From contig CAXHTR010000004.1 in NCBI GenBank assembly GCA_964019655.1, forward strand, positions 186,001 to 250,000: a stretch of DNA of 64,000 nucleotides. Reading direction: 5' to 3'. Shown here piece after piece: positions 28,996 to 39,240 of this stretch. The stretch comes from Perkinsela sp. pyNocScin1 (taxonomy: Eukaryota > Euglenozoa > Kinetoplastea > Prokinetoplastida > Perkinselidae). The translations under genes and the position numbers were made by a program. The number at the start of each line of letters is the position of its first letter. The first letter of the stretch is position 1. Under the pieces are notes generated by a model. That model saw only the letters and a list, made by a program, of their open reading frames with translations, was not told the DNA's origin and searched no databases.

Positions 28996-30371
28996 CTCCC
29001 AAAAAAAATTTTTATCATTTTCGGAGGAAAACTCCACGGCAAATGACGTTTTTTGATACGCTGAGTCTTACTATTACGATGAACTCGGCAGGAAAATTCG
29101 ATTTTGAGCATAAAATCCAAAATTCTTCGCCAAAAAACGGCCCTGGGCGACCAAAGAAGTATAACGCCAAGCCCAAGAACCCCAAACCTTCCGGAAAGAA
29201 GCGAGTGAGGGGACCGACACAGGAAGTTCCACCGAAGAAACGCGAAAAAAAGAGAACGCTTGAACCTCCTCCACGGCATCCTGCTTTTATCGGAAAAGGC
29301 AGACTTCGCGAAGAGGGCAAAGGCTACGTCAGGGGGTTCATTGATGGAACCATGCGCGTGTTCCCCTGGTGGTGGTACGGCGTCCTCTTCTGCATGTCAG
29401 ACTCGGGTATTATCAAAGTCATGAAGAACCCCGTCGGTCATGTAAGCCCACCGAAAGTGCAAGCTGTGGAACCGGAAGACGAGGAGTTTTTCGACATCAT
29501 CCAGCGATTTTTCAAAAGAGACAAGACGCTGTCCCTCTCCAAAATTAAGGCGAAGCTCGGGCGCAAGGGCATCGATGTGAGCGAATCCAAGATTTGGCGC
29601 ACCATGAAGGGGCACGAATGGTCGTACAAAGTTCGCCCGAGTCGGCCATACTGCGGTCCCAAGGGCGTCGTTCATTGGAAGAAGAAACGTTTGCGCTTTG
29701 CGAAGGACTGGCGCCCTTTCGATTACCGTCGCTTCGTTTTTGTCGATGAGTGCATTCTTCGCTGCCTCGATGGCCGCAAATTTGAGTGGTGCTCGAAAGC
29801 TTCAATTCGGCGTGATCCTCGGTGGACTGCAAGCTGCCATGTGTTTGGAGCGATCGCCCCCGGGGGGTTCCGTTCCATCTTCGATGTCAACTCGTACCGC
29901 GGGAACCCCCAAGCTGGCGTTCGAGGTGGCTTTACCTCAGCAAACTACAAGGATTTGCTTGAGAATCATTTTCTCCCCGCCCTTCGCAGACACTTCGATG
30001 AGCTCAACGCCGGCCTTCCCCAGGATGAGCGCATAGAGCCCGTAATCGTGCAAGATGGCGCTCCCGTGCACAAGAGCAGAGGTGTGCGCAAAGCGTTTGC
30101 AGACGCTGGCTTTCGAGTCATCGAGAACTGGCCAGGATACAGTCCAGACCTCAATTGTATTGAGAATTGTTGGGGTATAGCCAAGCGAGACCTGCAGGCG
30201 GACCTTCTCCGTGATCAGCGCAATACAAACGCAAACAGGCGCCGTCTCTGGAACCTCACCCGAGAGTACTTCAACTCGATTAAGCAAGAACGAATCGACA
30301 CGCTTATAAAGAGCTTTCCAAAGCGACTTAAGAGGGTAAGAGAAACCAGAGGTGAGTATTCGGGATACTGA
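28980..30371 (+). CDS. Tc1/mariner-type DD35E transposase, intact
   Basis: The open frame starts outside the element (TTG at 28,806), so the usable start lies inside: ATG at 28,980 overlapping the left repeat, 29,043 or 29,079. These give 463, 442 or 430 residues. From the 28,980 start: a basic N-terminus with an AT-hook-like GPGRPKK, an HTH part (TLSLSKIKAKLGRKGIDVSE, SKIWRTMK), and the DDE core: FVFVDEC (first Asp), VIVQDGAPVHKSRG (second Asp) and YSPDLNCIENCW (Glu). There are 35 residues between the second Asp and the Glu, hence DD35E. Transposases of this superfamily cut and paste at TA. No stop or frameshift is seen, so the enzyme may still be active. Confidence 0.92.
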   Translation: MPKEIPPKKNFYHFRRKTPRQMTFFDTLSLTITMNSAGKFDFEHKIQNSSPKNGPGRPKKYNAKPKNPKPSGKKRVRGPTQEVPPKKREKKRTLEPPPRHPAFIGKGRLREEGKGYVRGFIDGTMRVFPWWWYGVLFCMSDSGIIKVMKNPVGHVSPPKVQAVEPEDEEFFDIIQRFFKRDKTLSLSKIKAKLGRKGIDVSESKIWRTMKGHEWSYKVRPSRPYCGPKGVVHWKKKRLRFAKDWRPFDYRRFVFVDECILRCLDGRKFEWCSKASIRRDPRWTASCHVFGAIAPGGFRSIFDVNSYRGNPQAGVRGGFTSANYKDLLENHFLPALRRHFDELNAGLPQDERIEPVIVQDGAPVHKSRGVRKAFADAGFRVIENWPGYSPDLNCIENCWGIAKRDLQADLLRDQRNTNANRRRLWNLTREYFNSIKQERIDTLIKSFPKRLKRVRETRGEYSGY

Positions 30372-30516
30372 TGCAGATTTTCAGAAGCAAAAGTCGAAAT
30401 TTAGATACATAAATGAATTTTCCTATTGAGTTAAATATGCGCAAAACTTCAGACTCGATCTGTAGTGTCAGAATCCGGTGAGTTTTACCCCTGAAATGAA
30501 AAAATTTTTTTTGGAT

Positions 30517-30543
30517 GTATTTCCTAAGAGGTGAAATGGAGTG
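30517..30543 (-). repeat. Right terminal inverted repeat (outer part)
   Basis: Partner of 28,969-28,995; the transposase stop at 30,369 lies 150 bp before it. Confidence 0.9.
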
Positions 30544-30798
30544 TAGCTTTCTTCTGCTACGAGGTTCGCGTAAGTCAAACCGCTTTTCTTTTTCATGTAT
30601 AACGCACAGCCTGTCGGTCTGCTTTCTTTCGCTATGCGTCATTATCGTGCACACTTGCTATCCTCTATCATGCCTCGTGGTGCATTGAAAAATAACTGAA
30701 GAAAACTTACAACATCGTGCTGCTCATTTCATTATGAGCAAATCTTTTCTACAATAAAGTGCACATCTTATTATTTTTGAGCGTTGTTTCAGGGTGTT

Positions 30799-31380
30799 CT
30801 AGAGGCAATCAACAAAATATAGCAAGAGCCACAGGAATGCAGACCGATGCAGTCGTAAGAGGCCAACACCCCGCAGTAAATCCCAGTGATCGAGGAAAAG
30901 GCATAAGCGTAAGAAACCCTTTATTACTTCGAGCCGGTTCGGGGGTTCCGGTTTGGGGACGAGTGGCGAGGATGCGGGTGGCGTACGGGTCGGCGTCTGC
31001 TCCAGCACAAGCGGGGAGGGCACAGTCGGTGTGGATTTGGGCTCGCCGACAAGTGGTGAAGGTGCGGCTTCCGTCGACTGGCCTGGGTCTGCGGCTGTGA
31101 TGGAGATGCTTGGCGTTGAAGCCACTGGGGCAACATCTGTCTTCTCATCAGGCTTTGCCTCACTGAAATTTACATTCCCGGGGAGTTCATGGAGCTGATT
31201 CGGCTCATTGTCGCGCGCAGCGTTGCTGAAGCCAAAGCCGGTCGGCGCATTCGGCTTTGGCATGCGTCCCGATTTCTTGAGGCCGAGTGGTCGGTTTTTG
31301 CCTACCGGTTCGGCACGAGCCATGCGCCTAAAAAAACGCAGAATACGCTGTTTCAAAGACTTTTTAGTCGCCTTTTCCAT
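30799..31380 (-). CDS. Chimeric family protein 1: variable N-terminus, shared C-terminal tail
   Basis: 193 residues from ATG at 31,380. The basic N-terminus (KKSLKQRILRFFRRMARAE) is unlike any other ORF here. A proline- and serine-rich middle repeats SPLV (SPLVGEP, SPLVLEQ, SPLVPKP). The tail NRLEVIKGFLRLCLF, with a final RSAFLWLLLYFVDCL, is nearly the same as the tail of the gene at 56,495-57,025 and recurs at 47.7 and 51.5 kb. The last 16 residues are hydrophobic and could be a tail anchor. The 3' flank is duplicated with the tail, while the N-terminal half is not. No function is known. Confidence 0.5.
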   Translation of the reverse strand: MEKATKKSLKQRILRFFRRMARAEPVGKNRPLGLKKSGRMPKPNAPTGFGFSNAARDNEPNQLHELPGNVNFSEAKPDEKTDVAPVASTPSISITAADPGQSTEAAPSPLVGEPKSTPTVPSPLVLEQTPTRTPPASSPLVPKPEPPNRLEVIKGFLRLCLFLDHWDLLRGVGLLRLHRSAFLWLLLYFVDCL

Positions 31381-31395
31381 TTAGAAAATTCTTGA

Positions 31396-34300
31396 AAGTG
31401 ACAATTTACTTGCAGCTTTCTTTCTATTTTTTTTAGAAAAATTCGCTGCACTTAAAGCACAGTATCATTTCTATACTTGAGAACATCATTACGCGACCAC
31501 AAGTGAATGACCAACGACGAAAATTATCGATGCATGAGGCGAATAGTGACCGTTTTCTTCGTAACCATGGCCTTTCTCCCGCGGAGTGCTTATTTATGCG
31601 CTGCTTCACTGGTGAAAGTTTCCAAAGCTCTCTCATATTGACTTCAGGGCCGTTACGGCCCCGGGCCCGCCTGCGTTGCTATGCCTTTCCGTCATTGCAG
31701 GAATTGAACGCGCTGGGCTACGCCTGTCGCTTGGCCCAGAGCTTTTACCCCTCTTCTCTTCTGCCTTCACTGAAACCTATGGGCCCAGTCTGAGAATCAC
31801 TGATACGTGAACAGAACTGTTTTCCGCGTGCGCAAACCAAACCATTGAGGGCATGGAGACCTTCAGTTAACATGATGCAATGAATGTTGTGATTTTCATT
31901 GGGAAAAATAAAATGTTGTAATCAGAGCACTACTGTGAGTATGGCTTTGTTGCATTTGATTCGTGCCAAAAAGCGTTGCAATGGAAGCGCAATTTTTCAA
32001 TGTTCAAAAAACAAGCATCGACTACGTTCTTAGCGGAAGAGAAGAACTCTAGCTCTACGATCGGTGCTTTCATATTTTTGCGCCAGTATCATATATATTG
32101 GTGTGTGTTGGGGGAAAGCAATACTTAGCAATTCCGAGGTTACAAAAAACCAGAATTGGCATTAAAACCGAGAAGTGTCCACATCAGAACAATCGCTGCT
32201 GAGCATTCGGAAAAGGGCTGACGAGGTCATCTAGTGCTGCTGCAATCGCCGATCGCAGTTTCTCAGCGTTACGCTCGTTATTCTCCTTGTAAAGAAGAAA
32301 GTAAAGGTGGGGCTACTATTCCTTGCGGGTGCTCACGGACATGTTGTGCACGAGGTGCACAAGATTGCAAAGACCTGCTGTCTCAAGAGCTTCAGCCACC
32401 TCTTAGAGCTGAAAGCTAGGTTTACGATTGGCGATTGATTAGAATAAAACATGTTAAGATATACTTTATGTTGTTGCAACTTTCAAACCTTAGCTACTAG
32501 CACGCTAAATCTCAGGCCATGCATTGTAAGTGACAGAATTTAACTCTACCACGTACCATTGAAATCGGGTCGTCAGCTATGAAGCACTAGAGAGCGGTAC
32601 CAAAGCTGATATAATTTCAATACCGCTGTATTTTATTTTCGATCGACCTTTTCAACTAAAATGTCACTTTCCAGCGATATCAAACTAAACCCGATGATGG
32701 AGCACGAGATTTTCGATCATAATTGCCGGAGATTTTCAAGATGAACATTGGTGAATTTCACCAAGGTATATAGTCAGTTCATGAAGTGACAAAATAGCAA
32801 TGCCATGGACACAGAGCAAATAGCAAATACAATAGCAATGTATTTACATAGCAATAGCAAATGTATTTGTATCAATTCTGAGTAAGGCCGGGTTTTTTCT
32901 CATCAAGAAGACCGCAATCAATACTGTAAGAAATAGGCAGTGGGTACACTGACAATTCTCTCACAATAATCTCGATATCATTCCTGATTGCGAGCCTGGT
33001 TGCCGCCATGCTTGGCTTGTAAACCACACCTCAAACTCAAAGCAATGTCAGAGGAATGCAAGCAGATTCCGTGCGTTATGAATAATGCAGTGTCTAATGA
33101 GATCGCGCGTATCCTAGAATTAAAATATCCCGACGTGAAATTTTCTTGACTTTTCATACTAGGAAAGCCCTTTCTGAATTACAAAGTGATTTGAGCGCCT
33201 TATACCCTTCAGGAAGTTCTGAAGAAACTCTTGTCGAACCCTGATGAAATTATGATCTGATAATCATGTAGCACAGGCAATTTTAGAACATCCTCTCATA
33301 CCCGAAAACCGTACTTTTTTTTCGCATTTGATTTCCAATGACCTCAAAATTGTTCCTCACGAAGAATTTACTTTGGAATAAGATTGTCCTTACATTGGTT
33401 CATTCAGCCTTCGCTGCCCATCCTTCCGATGCATTTTCTTAATATTTAAAGAGTACCTACATGAAATAATCACGTTCATACAACTATGGGGGTGCTGCCA
33501 TAATTTCAGGGAGATTTCACCAGTGGAACGATGGTAAAACTTCGTTCTTGTACATAGAAGATGAAAGTAAAGACTGAAGATAAAGTTTGACGCTTCTAGC
33601 ACTAAAGTGTTTTTAGAAAGTATATCAGCACATGGTACTGGAATTTTTTCTCGGTATCATTTTGGTAGAATGCGTACGTATTCTGGCAATAGAATAGAAT
33701 GAGTGCGCATGCTAATACAGGGTTTCTGTAGAAAAATCTCACATTCCCCTAATGAAGTCGAATTAAGTCACCAACCAATGAAGATAGAATTAAGTCGGAA
33801 GCGAAAATGAAGAGGAAAAATAGCTCTCTCACTGCTTAGAATACAAAAGACTTTATATATTGAAGCAGTAGAAATGCGTGTGTACAAGCTAAAGACTGAA
33901 GGAGTGATTGGATATCTTATACTCAGTGAAGGAAGAGAGAATCCGTAAACTTTATCTCATAGATAAGTAGATTTATTATCTGTACAAGCATATGATAGCT
34001 GTGAAGATGAGTATTTGCGTACTCAGGGCTTAATATTATTTCATAGAATCGAAAGAATGTTCACACTCGTACATCATTGTACATTGCATACTCACTCACT
34101 GCAATCAACTTCATTTATAAGTACTTGGGATGTACCGAGCTGATCGTATGAAGTTTTGAAAAATGATACGTGCAAAATCCATGTAGTAAAGAGCTTTGTA
34201 GCAATGAGCTTTTGTTTCCACTTCGACAGATGAGGAAAAAGCTAGATGGAAATTCCATTTCTTCCTGTAATGAGAGAATTTCATGAATAGAATACACGCA

Positions 34301-34559
34301 GTAAGAGCCAGAGATAAGCGATACTTCTAATTGAATCCGTAAATAAAAATGCCATCTTCCACTAGCAGCTGCCCTAAAGTAATGGAGTGAGTAAGAAAAT
34401 TGGATATAGTTACTGTACACACTCTTCAGAGCACATGCATCCGCCAAAACCTATGAAAACACAGCAATATCTGATTTTAGTTTTGTGTAAGTCTAATGCA
34501 TAGCTTAAGGAAAGATACCAAGCATACTTTATATTGCGTGGTTTCCACTCTAAATTAGT
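31396..34559. other. Gene-poor AT-rich interval
   Basis: No credible coding frame. At 32,790-32,870 there is a short degenerate repeat of AATAGCAAATGTATTT units. An isolated CAGGGTTTCT near 33,718 resembles one hAT end, but no right end or target duplication was found. Nothing else is recognisable. Confidence 0.5.
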
Positions 34560-35045
34560 ATGAACATTCACATCGCTGTTCTCACTACAGCAGATCCACA
34601 CACTACGTGTGACCGACTTGCGTACCAGAAATATTGCACTGATCGAGCTATTGGAAATCCAGGCCCAAAGCGAATGCAAGTATTACAGATTCTATCTCGA
34701 AGAGCACATGAAAGTGACCCTTTCTCCTGGACAGGTGTTTGCTGCCGTGAGACACTCATAAAGACTATTGAGTGGAGTGACGGTCGCGCAGAGATAGCAG
34801 CGCTTTCGTAAGTTCCGCCAACCCTCGAGTCTTTGGTTATAGTGAGCGTTTGCTTAAGCGTAAGTTTCGATACCCAATATATGCCTCGAAATATTGTACA
34901 ATATCGCGCTCCATTCTGTGCGCTCATGGGCTATTGAAATATGTTGAGACTGCCACCAAAGCTTGAGGAGCTCGACTTGAGCATAAAGTACTGGTTGATA
35001 ATGATCTTCTGCCGAAGTCGCTCTGCGTCATTCGATTAGCAAACC
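34560..35045 (+). pseudogene. Secreted-type LRR pseudogene, N-terminal part
   Basis: One frame reads MQVLQILSRRAHESDPFSW, then TGVCCRETLIKTIEWSD (cap motif), an in-frame TAA at 34,809, VPPTLESLVIVSV, MPRNIVQYRAP, a TGA near 34,936, then LRLPPKLEELDLS. The cap and LP-x2-L-x2-L repeats follow the order of the gene at 2214-3062. Two stops without loss of frame make it a pseudogene. Confidence 0.6.
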
Positions 35046-35217
35046 GACAGCGAAACATGACGATCAAGCTTGTGAACGGAGAGAATTGTGATAGCCGAAT
35101 TCAAGCGATGAATGCATATATTATTAAGGTTAAGCTGAGGGAAAGCACAGGGAATAATGAATACCTCGATGAGGCGAGCGAGGGAGAATGAATGACTGAA
35201 TATTAGCCTGATATCTA

Positions 35218-35592
35218 TTGAGTAGATCCTTCCAAGGCAGATGTTTCTTACTCAAGCCCGACATATTGAGTGCTTTCCTCTCATGCCTGCGATTTCATCC
35301 TTTATTCATAAGCGTGTCTGCATTTACCTCCGATAAACACTGTCGACCCTATCAGCAGATTTGTATGGAAAGATCAGTGCGGTTTGAACAACTTTTACTC
35401 GAACTTCAGCACTTTCAGTCCTCGCCGCTCTGTAAGTCAAAATATGATATGCACGATACTTGCCACTGGGCAGGTGTTGTGTGCCAAAAGAATAAATTGA
35501 GGCCAGCACTTGTTCGAGACATAAAATGGACCGGCACTATGGCACTTTGCAATGGTAGATACCAGCGCATGGTCGCCAATTCCCTGCTCTAG
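35218..35592 (+). pseudogene. Secreted-type LRR N-terminal piece
   Basis: The frame starts with TTG; the first ATG is at 35,365. It contains a hydrophobic ILSAFLSCLRFHPLFISV, then RFEQLLLELQHFQSS and DTCHWAGVVCQKNK, the LRR N-terminal cap, and LVRDIKWTGTMAL. It stops at 35,590. The hydrophobic part could be a signal peptide if a start lies upstream. Confidence 0.45.
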
Positions 35593-35643
35593 TTTCCGAA
35601 GTCAGTGCATTCGCTTCATCTCGGGAGTCAAATGATTAATGGT

Positions 35644-35817
35644 GGTTTGCAGCCGCGTATGCTTTCAAGAGAGCTGCGGCGCAGCTTTCCGGACTTCCAC
35701 AGAAGGTTCTGAACCTCAGCGTGACTGCATGTGGTGTCTCTGGAACGATCAACCTAAAGGAGCTCCCGCCGCTCGACAATGATAAGAAAATCACCTCGGT
35801 AGAGAGTTTCGACTGAT
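35644..35817 (+). pseudogene. LRR fragment fused to the DNDKxITSVE module
   Basis: Reads GLPQKVLNLSVTACGVSG, TINLKELPPL and directly DNDKKITSVESFD before a stop. The second part is a piece of the family at 38.2 kb (DNDKEITSVERKRL). The junction at about 35,776 joins two unrelated families in frame. Confidence 0.55.
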
Positions 35818-36226
35818 AGAGAGCAGTGAAGCGTTTGAAAAGAGGACTGTCAACACGCTGCAGAAGAGCGCCAGGCAAACACGAGCGCCAGTGCTTTAGA
35901 CTTCGACCGATATGAAGTCTCAACCATCGCGTCATATTCCCTCTTTTTCGCCCGCCGCTACGGCCTCTTGTTATTTTATGCAATCGCGATCCGCCAAGAA
36001 CCTGCCTCATGACCTGCACGCGACCAAGGAACGCTTTGCGATATCAGTCGTGGTCTTGTGGGGTATATTGTTCACCTAAGCGTAATCGCTTACGCTTGTG
36101 CGGTCTCCATCCGAAACTCAGCTCTATATCCGTTAACAGTCGGCGTGTAGAGCGAAATTTTCAGATGTAAATAAACATTTTCAAATTTTCTCTTTCTAAC
36201 AAATCATTCTAAGGGTATTAAAACAA

Positions 36227-37093
36227 ATGGATTACGCAAATATAGCAGCGGTGATTTTCGCCAGCCTCTCCGAAGAAGAGGAAAACAAGGAGGCGTTCGC
36301 GGATGCCTTGCAAAAGGCGTCAAGCATCGTGACCGGGCGGCACGAAGATTGGGCTGCCGGAGCCGTGGCAGACATCAAAAAATTCGCGGCGCACTCAAAT
36401 CGCCGCGCACAGGAAACAGGTGGCGCCCGTGCCACTGCAGAGGGCATCTTTGAGAGGGTGCGCGACGGCCCTCGAGTCCGAGTGGGAGATGGGGCTAGCG
36501 TCTTTCAGGCACCCGACCCTCGATACTCCCCACCGCCCGAGACCCTGCAGCCTCTACATCACTCGGCGCAGGCAGGCGGTAGTCCACTGGCGACGCAGAT
36601 TCACGCCAGCCTCTCCACTGAAGAGGAGAACAGGGGCTCGTTCACGGATGCCATGCAAAAGGCGTCCAGCACAGTGAACGCAGGGCACAGCGAGTGGCGT
36701 GCCGAAGCCGACGCAGAGATGCGGGCTTTCGCGGCGCAATCGAAGCGCCGCGCACATGAAACAGACAGCGCCCGAGCCACAGCTCAGGGCATCCTTGAGA
36801 GGGTGCGCGACGGACCCCTGATGCCACAAAAAGATGGGGCCAGCGTCTCTAAGGCCCCAAGCGACAAAGAAGATCCGCCCCCCGAGAACCCGCAGCCTGC
36901 ACAGCACTCCACGCAGGCGGGCGACAGTCCAGAAGCGATGCTTGCACCGCGTAGTTCCTTTTCCATCGCCACGGTCATATATAAGATGGCCATGCTGAGC
37001 CCGTACTTGACGTGCGCAGCAGGTGTAATAGTAGTATTGATGATTGTAATTTCTAGCGTACTGGCTCTGTCAAAAGCCATGACGCACGTGTAG
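36227..37093 (+). CDS. Two-repeat membrane-anchored protein
   Basis: 288 residues from an ATG. Two tandem units of about 115 residues share ASLS(E/T)EEEN, (A/T)DA(L/M)QKASS, RRA(Q/H)ET, ARATA(E/Q)GI(F/L)ERVRDGP and a proline-rich end (PPPExxQPxxHSxQAG). A single hydrophobic segment near the C-terminus (YLTCAAGVIVVLMIVISSVL) would anchor it. The units are charged and helical. A split single-unit relative is at 22.5 and 23.35 kb. The start is preceded by a pyrimidine-rich stretch ending TTCTAAG. No known domain is recognised; a membrane-anchored coiled protein is the safe description. Confidence 0.6.
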   Translation: MDYANIAAVIFASLSEEEENKEAFADALQKASSIVTGRHEDWAAGAVADIKKFAAHSNRRAQETGGARATAEGIFERVRDGPRVRVGDGASVFQAPDPRYSPPPETLQPLHHSAQAGGSPLATQIHASLSTEEENRGSFTDAMQKASSTVNAGHSEWRAEADAEMRAFAAQSKRRAHETDSARATAQGILERVRDGPLMPQKDGASVSKAPSDKEDPPPENPQPAQHSTQAGDSPEAMLAPRSSFSIATVIYKMAMLSPYLTCAAGVIVVLMIVISSVLALSKAMTHV

Positions 37094-37609
37094 ATATAAC
37101 GTTAAACTCATATGTATATATATAAACCAAATACCAAACTTCATGCAAAGTAACCAAACTCATAGTAACCACTCATATACAAAGTCACCACACACATATT
37201 ACCATACGCATCCATGCGCAAATGGAAAATCTTTATTGTCCCTCCGGGAAACACGAAATGGGAATTATGAACAATATCGTTCATAAAGTGATTGATCGCA
37301 CGCCAACGCTTGTGTATTCACGTTTTTACGTTTTATTCTTATTCAATGAATGCAGTACTCTTTTTGGCTGGTAGCATTCTGAAAGTGGAGTTCAGATCAG
37401 GAAGTGAGCTTACGAGGGGCACCGTAGGTAGGCCGCATCGGATCTTGCCCATACTAGCGCCAGCGCACGCGTAAATCTCTGCTCGACAGCTCGCTGCAAA
37501 AATAGATAGCGGTCCGATTTTTGCTATGCACCGCCAATGCTGTATGGACAGCTCACTCTTTGCTCCTTACAAGTAAGTTTGAGAGCTCCGCCGCGAGTTT
37601 CTCTTAGCA
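37094..37609. other. Spacer after the two-repeat protein
   Basis: A short stretch at 37,110-37,200 is built of CATA/ATAT and ACCAAA-type units (simple repeats). No gene is seen. Confidence 0.4.
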
Positions 37610-37619
37610 TCGAGCACTG

Positions 37620-38548
37620 GAGGACTCTGAGACAGCCCGGGCCGCTTTAAACGCCTTCGCTAGCGAAAGCCCACTGCGCCCTTACATCGAAATGCACAAA
37701 GTGTACGTGGAGGAGGTTGACGACGAAGCCAAGCGCGTCGGGCTCGAGCGCCTTGCGCCACTGAAAGACGTCCTGCAGTGTACCATTAATGTCTACTAAG
37801 TTAACCCCGCAGTGGAGCGGCTGCGAGAAAGCGTTGAAGAAACACGCAGACAATTTTTGAAGAGCTGCTAGACACCATACGGCTGGTTGATGGTGGAGGC
37901 GATGGCCGCGTAGTATGCGATGTGCTGCGGTCAGGTGGCTGCGAAGGAAGTTTTTAGTAAGTGGCGCGACGACGCCACGCCAGTGGATGATGCACACTTA
38001 GTTTGCATGACTGCGGTTCGACGCGCTTTAGAGGTTTCGATTGCCGCGTAGGAGACATACAGCAGATGCTGTGTGCAAGCCATTAGCGAAGAGCAGTGAG
38101 AATGAAGACGATGGCGACGATATGGAGCTGAAGGTCGTCACGGGCAGCGATGGTGAGACTGATGAATCTGGGAAGTAGATGGAGCAGTTGAGTCAAAGAT
38201 GGCAAATTCTGAAAAAATACTGTTGAAAAGTTTTTCGACAATGATAAGGAAATCACCTCGGTAGAGAGAAAGCGACTGGTAGAGAGCCGTGAAGCGCTTG
38301 CCACAGTGCTTGCTGCGATGAAGATGGAAAAAGATACGCTTGACTCCCTGCCTGACTGGTTATCTTCGGCTGATACAAGCAATGCTGAGACTTCGGATAT
38401 ATTCAGAAGCAGCATGCAGCGGGCACTGGCGGTGGGTAGCACCTCTGAGAAACACACTCGTCTTCTCAGAGTTTTGCTCACGTCCTGCGGCCTCTGCCGC
38501 TTGCTGGGGAAAATTTCGATTATTGCGCAAGCCACGCACAAAGATTAA
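37620..38548 (+). pseudogene. Unassigned coiled-coil family, copy 1
   Basis: In changing frames the strand reads IEMHKVYVEEVDDEAKRVGL, PVDDAHLVCMTAVRRALEV, SSENEDDGDDMELKVVTGSD and EKFFDNDKEITSVERKRL, then MKMEKDTLDSLPDWLSSADT. The long charged stretches suggest a coiled-coil protein. Frameshifts and stops interrupt it at the same places as in the second copy (58.8-59.7 kb), so some breaks predate the duplication, or the breaks are introns. Confidence 0.45.
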
Positions 38549-38808
38549 GCCACTTGTGCAAAGACTCAGAATTTTCAGTGAAAGGGACAAGAACTTCAGA
38601 TCTTTAGTCCCTGTCAGATGACTTCTTTCAACTGTGAACTCTTCGATGTGTCCAGGAAGCACTTAAATTATACGTGCCTTCAAATAACGTCTCCATAACG
38701 GTATAATGTACAAGGTTGTTGTCGAATCACCGAAGACTTCGTATGCTTGGAGCAAACTACCTGCAAGATATCCGTACTTTGTAGCCTCCTTTTTGCATTG
38801 ACTGGCAT

Positions 38809-38895
38809 ATGTTCAACGCTGCATCCTTAGACGAATGGCTCGCAGCTCGCTCAAGCTGCGGCTACTGCCTGGCTCGAGTAATCCCATGTTCATAA
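38809..38895 (+). pseudogene. 3' fragment of the RING-H2 gene
   Basis: Reads MFNAASLDEWLAARSSCGYC then LARVIPCS and a stop. The intact gene at 57.4-57.9 kb has MFHAACIDEWLAVRPRCGYC and LARVIPHA. The zinc-binding His and Cys of the middle motif are changed to Asn and Ser. Only the last 28 codons are present. Confidence 0.75.
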
Positions 38896-39240
38896 CTAGC
38901 ACTCAAAAAATCACAACACAGAATAAAATTTATAGTGCTCTTAGGTCTGGAATCGGAGGGTTGTTTTGAATTACGAACTCTGTTTGTTCGCATCCTTTTC
39001 ATAGATTCAATGTCACATATGCAGTTAGTGCCCAAGAAGGCAAAGCATTCGCGACAGCCATCAGATATCGTTCGTTCTACTACGCACTTTACCTGAAACC
39101 CTGGGAGTGCTTGTGATTGAACATCTGCTTTTGAGAAGTGTAAAATCTAATCATTGGTGAGTTCTACAGTAACGGCGTACTTTGCGTTTATCTCCCGAGT
39201 GTCACAGGTACAGACAGCCGATCTAATGCCTCATTTAGCA

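Larger units (their letters stand above)
28969..30543 (+). mobile_element. Complete Tc1/mariner-superfamily element, 1575 bp
   Basis: The outer 12 bases are perfect inverted repeats (CACTCCATTTCA at 28,969-28,980; TGAAATGGAGTG at 30,532-30,543). Similarity continues inward for about 75 bp with mismatches (AGGAAATAC, then AAAAAAAATTTTT). TA dinucleotides flank it (28,967-28,968 and 30,544-30,545), and the paralogous locus has one TA at 56,240-56,241 where the element is absent. The insertion therefore happened after the segmental duplication. It carries one intact transposase frame. Confidence 0.95.
28100..31000. repeat. Segmental duplication, copy 1 (carries the transposon)
   Basis: 28,100-28,968 and 30,546-31,000 match 55,425-56,240 and 56,242-56,660 in order. 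Shared blocks include the sequence around TTTGATAAGCCTTAACGCC, TTGTGCCACTTCTG and GTCGGTCTGCTTTCTTTCGC. The only large difference is the mariner-like element at 28,969-30,543. The duplication covers the 3' flank and C-terminal coding end of the gene at 30,799-31,380. Confidence 0.85.
37610..39240 (+). repeat. Inverted duplication, arm 1
   Basis: Blocks in this arm match the minus strand of 57,070-59,720 in the same order: KVYVEEVDDEAKRV, DDAHLVCM, MEKDTLDSLPD, the RING end, and the 230 bp after it. Arm 1 lacks most of the RING gene. Confidence 0.75.

Noticed and set aside
33718-33740. Fourth hAT MITE end (CAGGGTTTCT)
   Set aside because: No matching right end or 8-bp duplication was found within several hundred bases.
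34806-34812. 5' splice site GTAAGT in the LRR pseudogene
   Set aside because: The LRR reading continues in the same frame directly behind it, and no acceptor that would improve the product was found.
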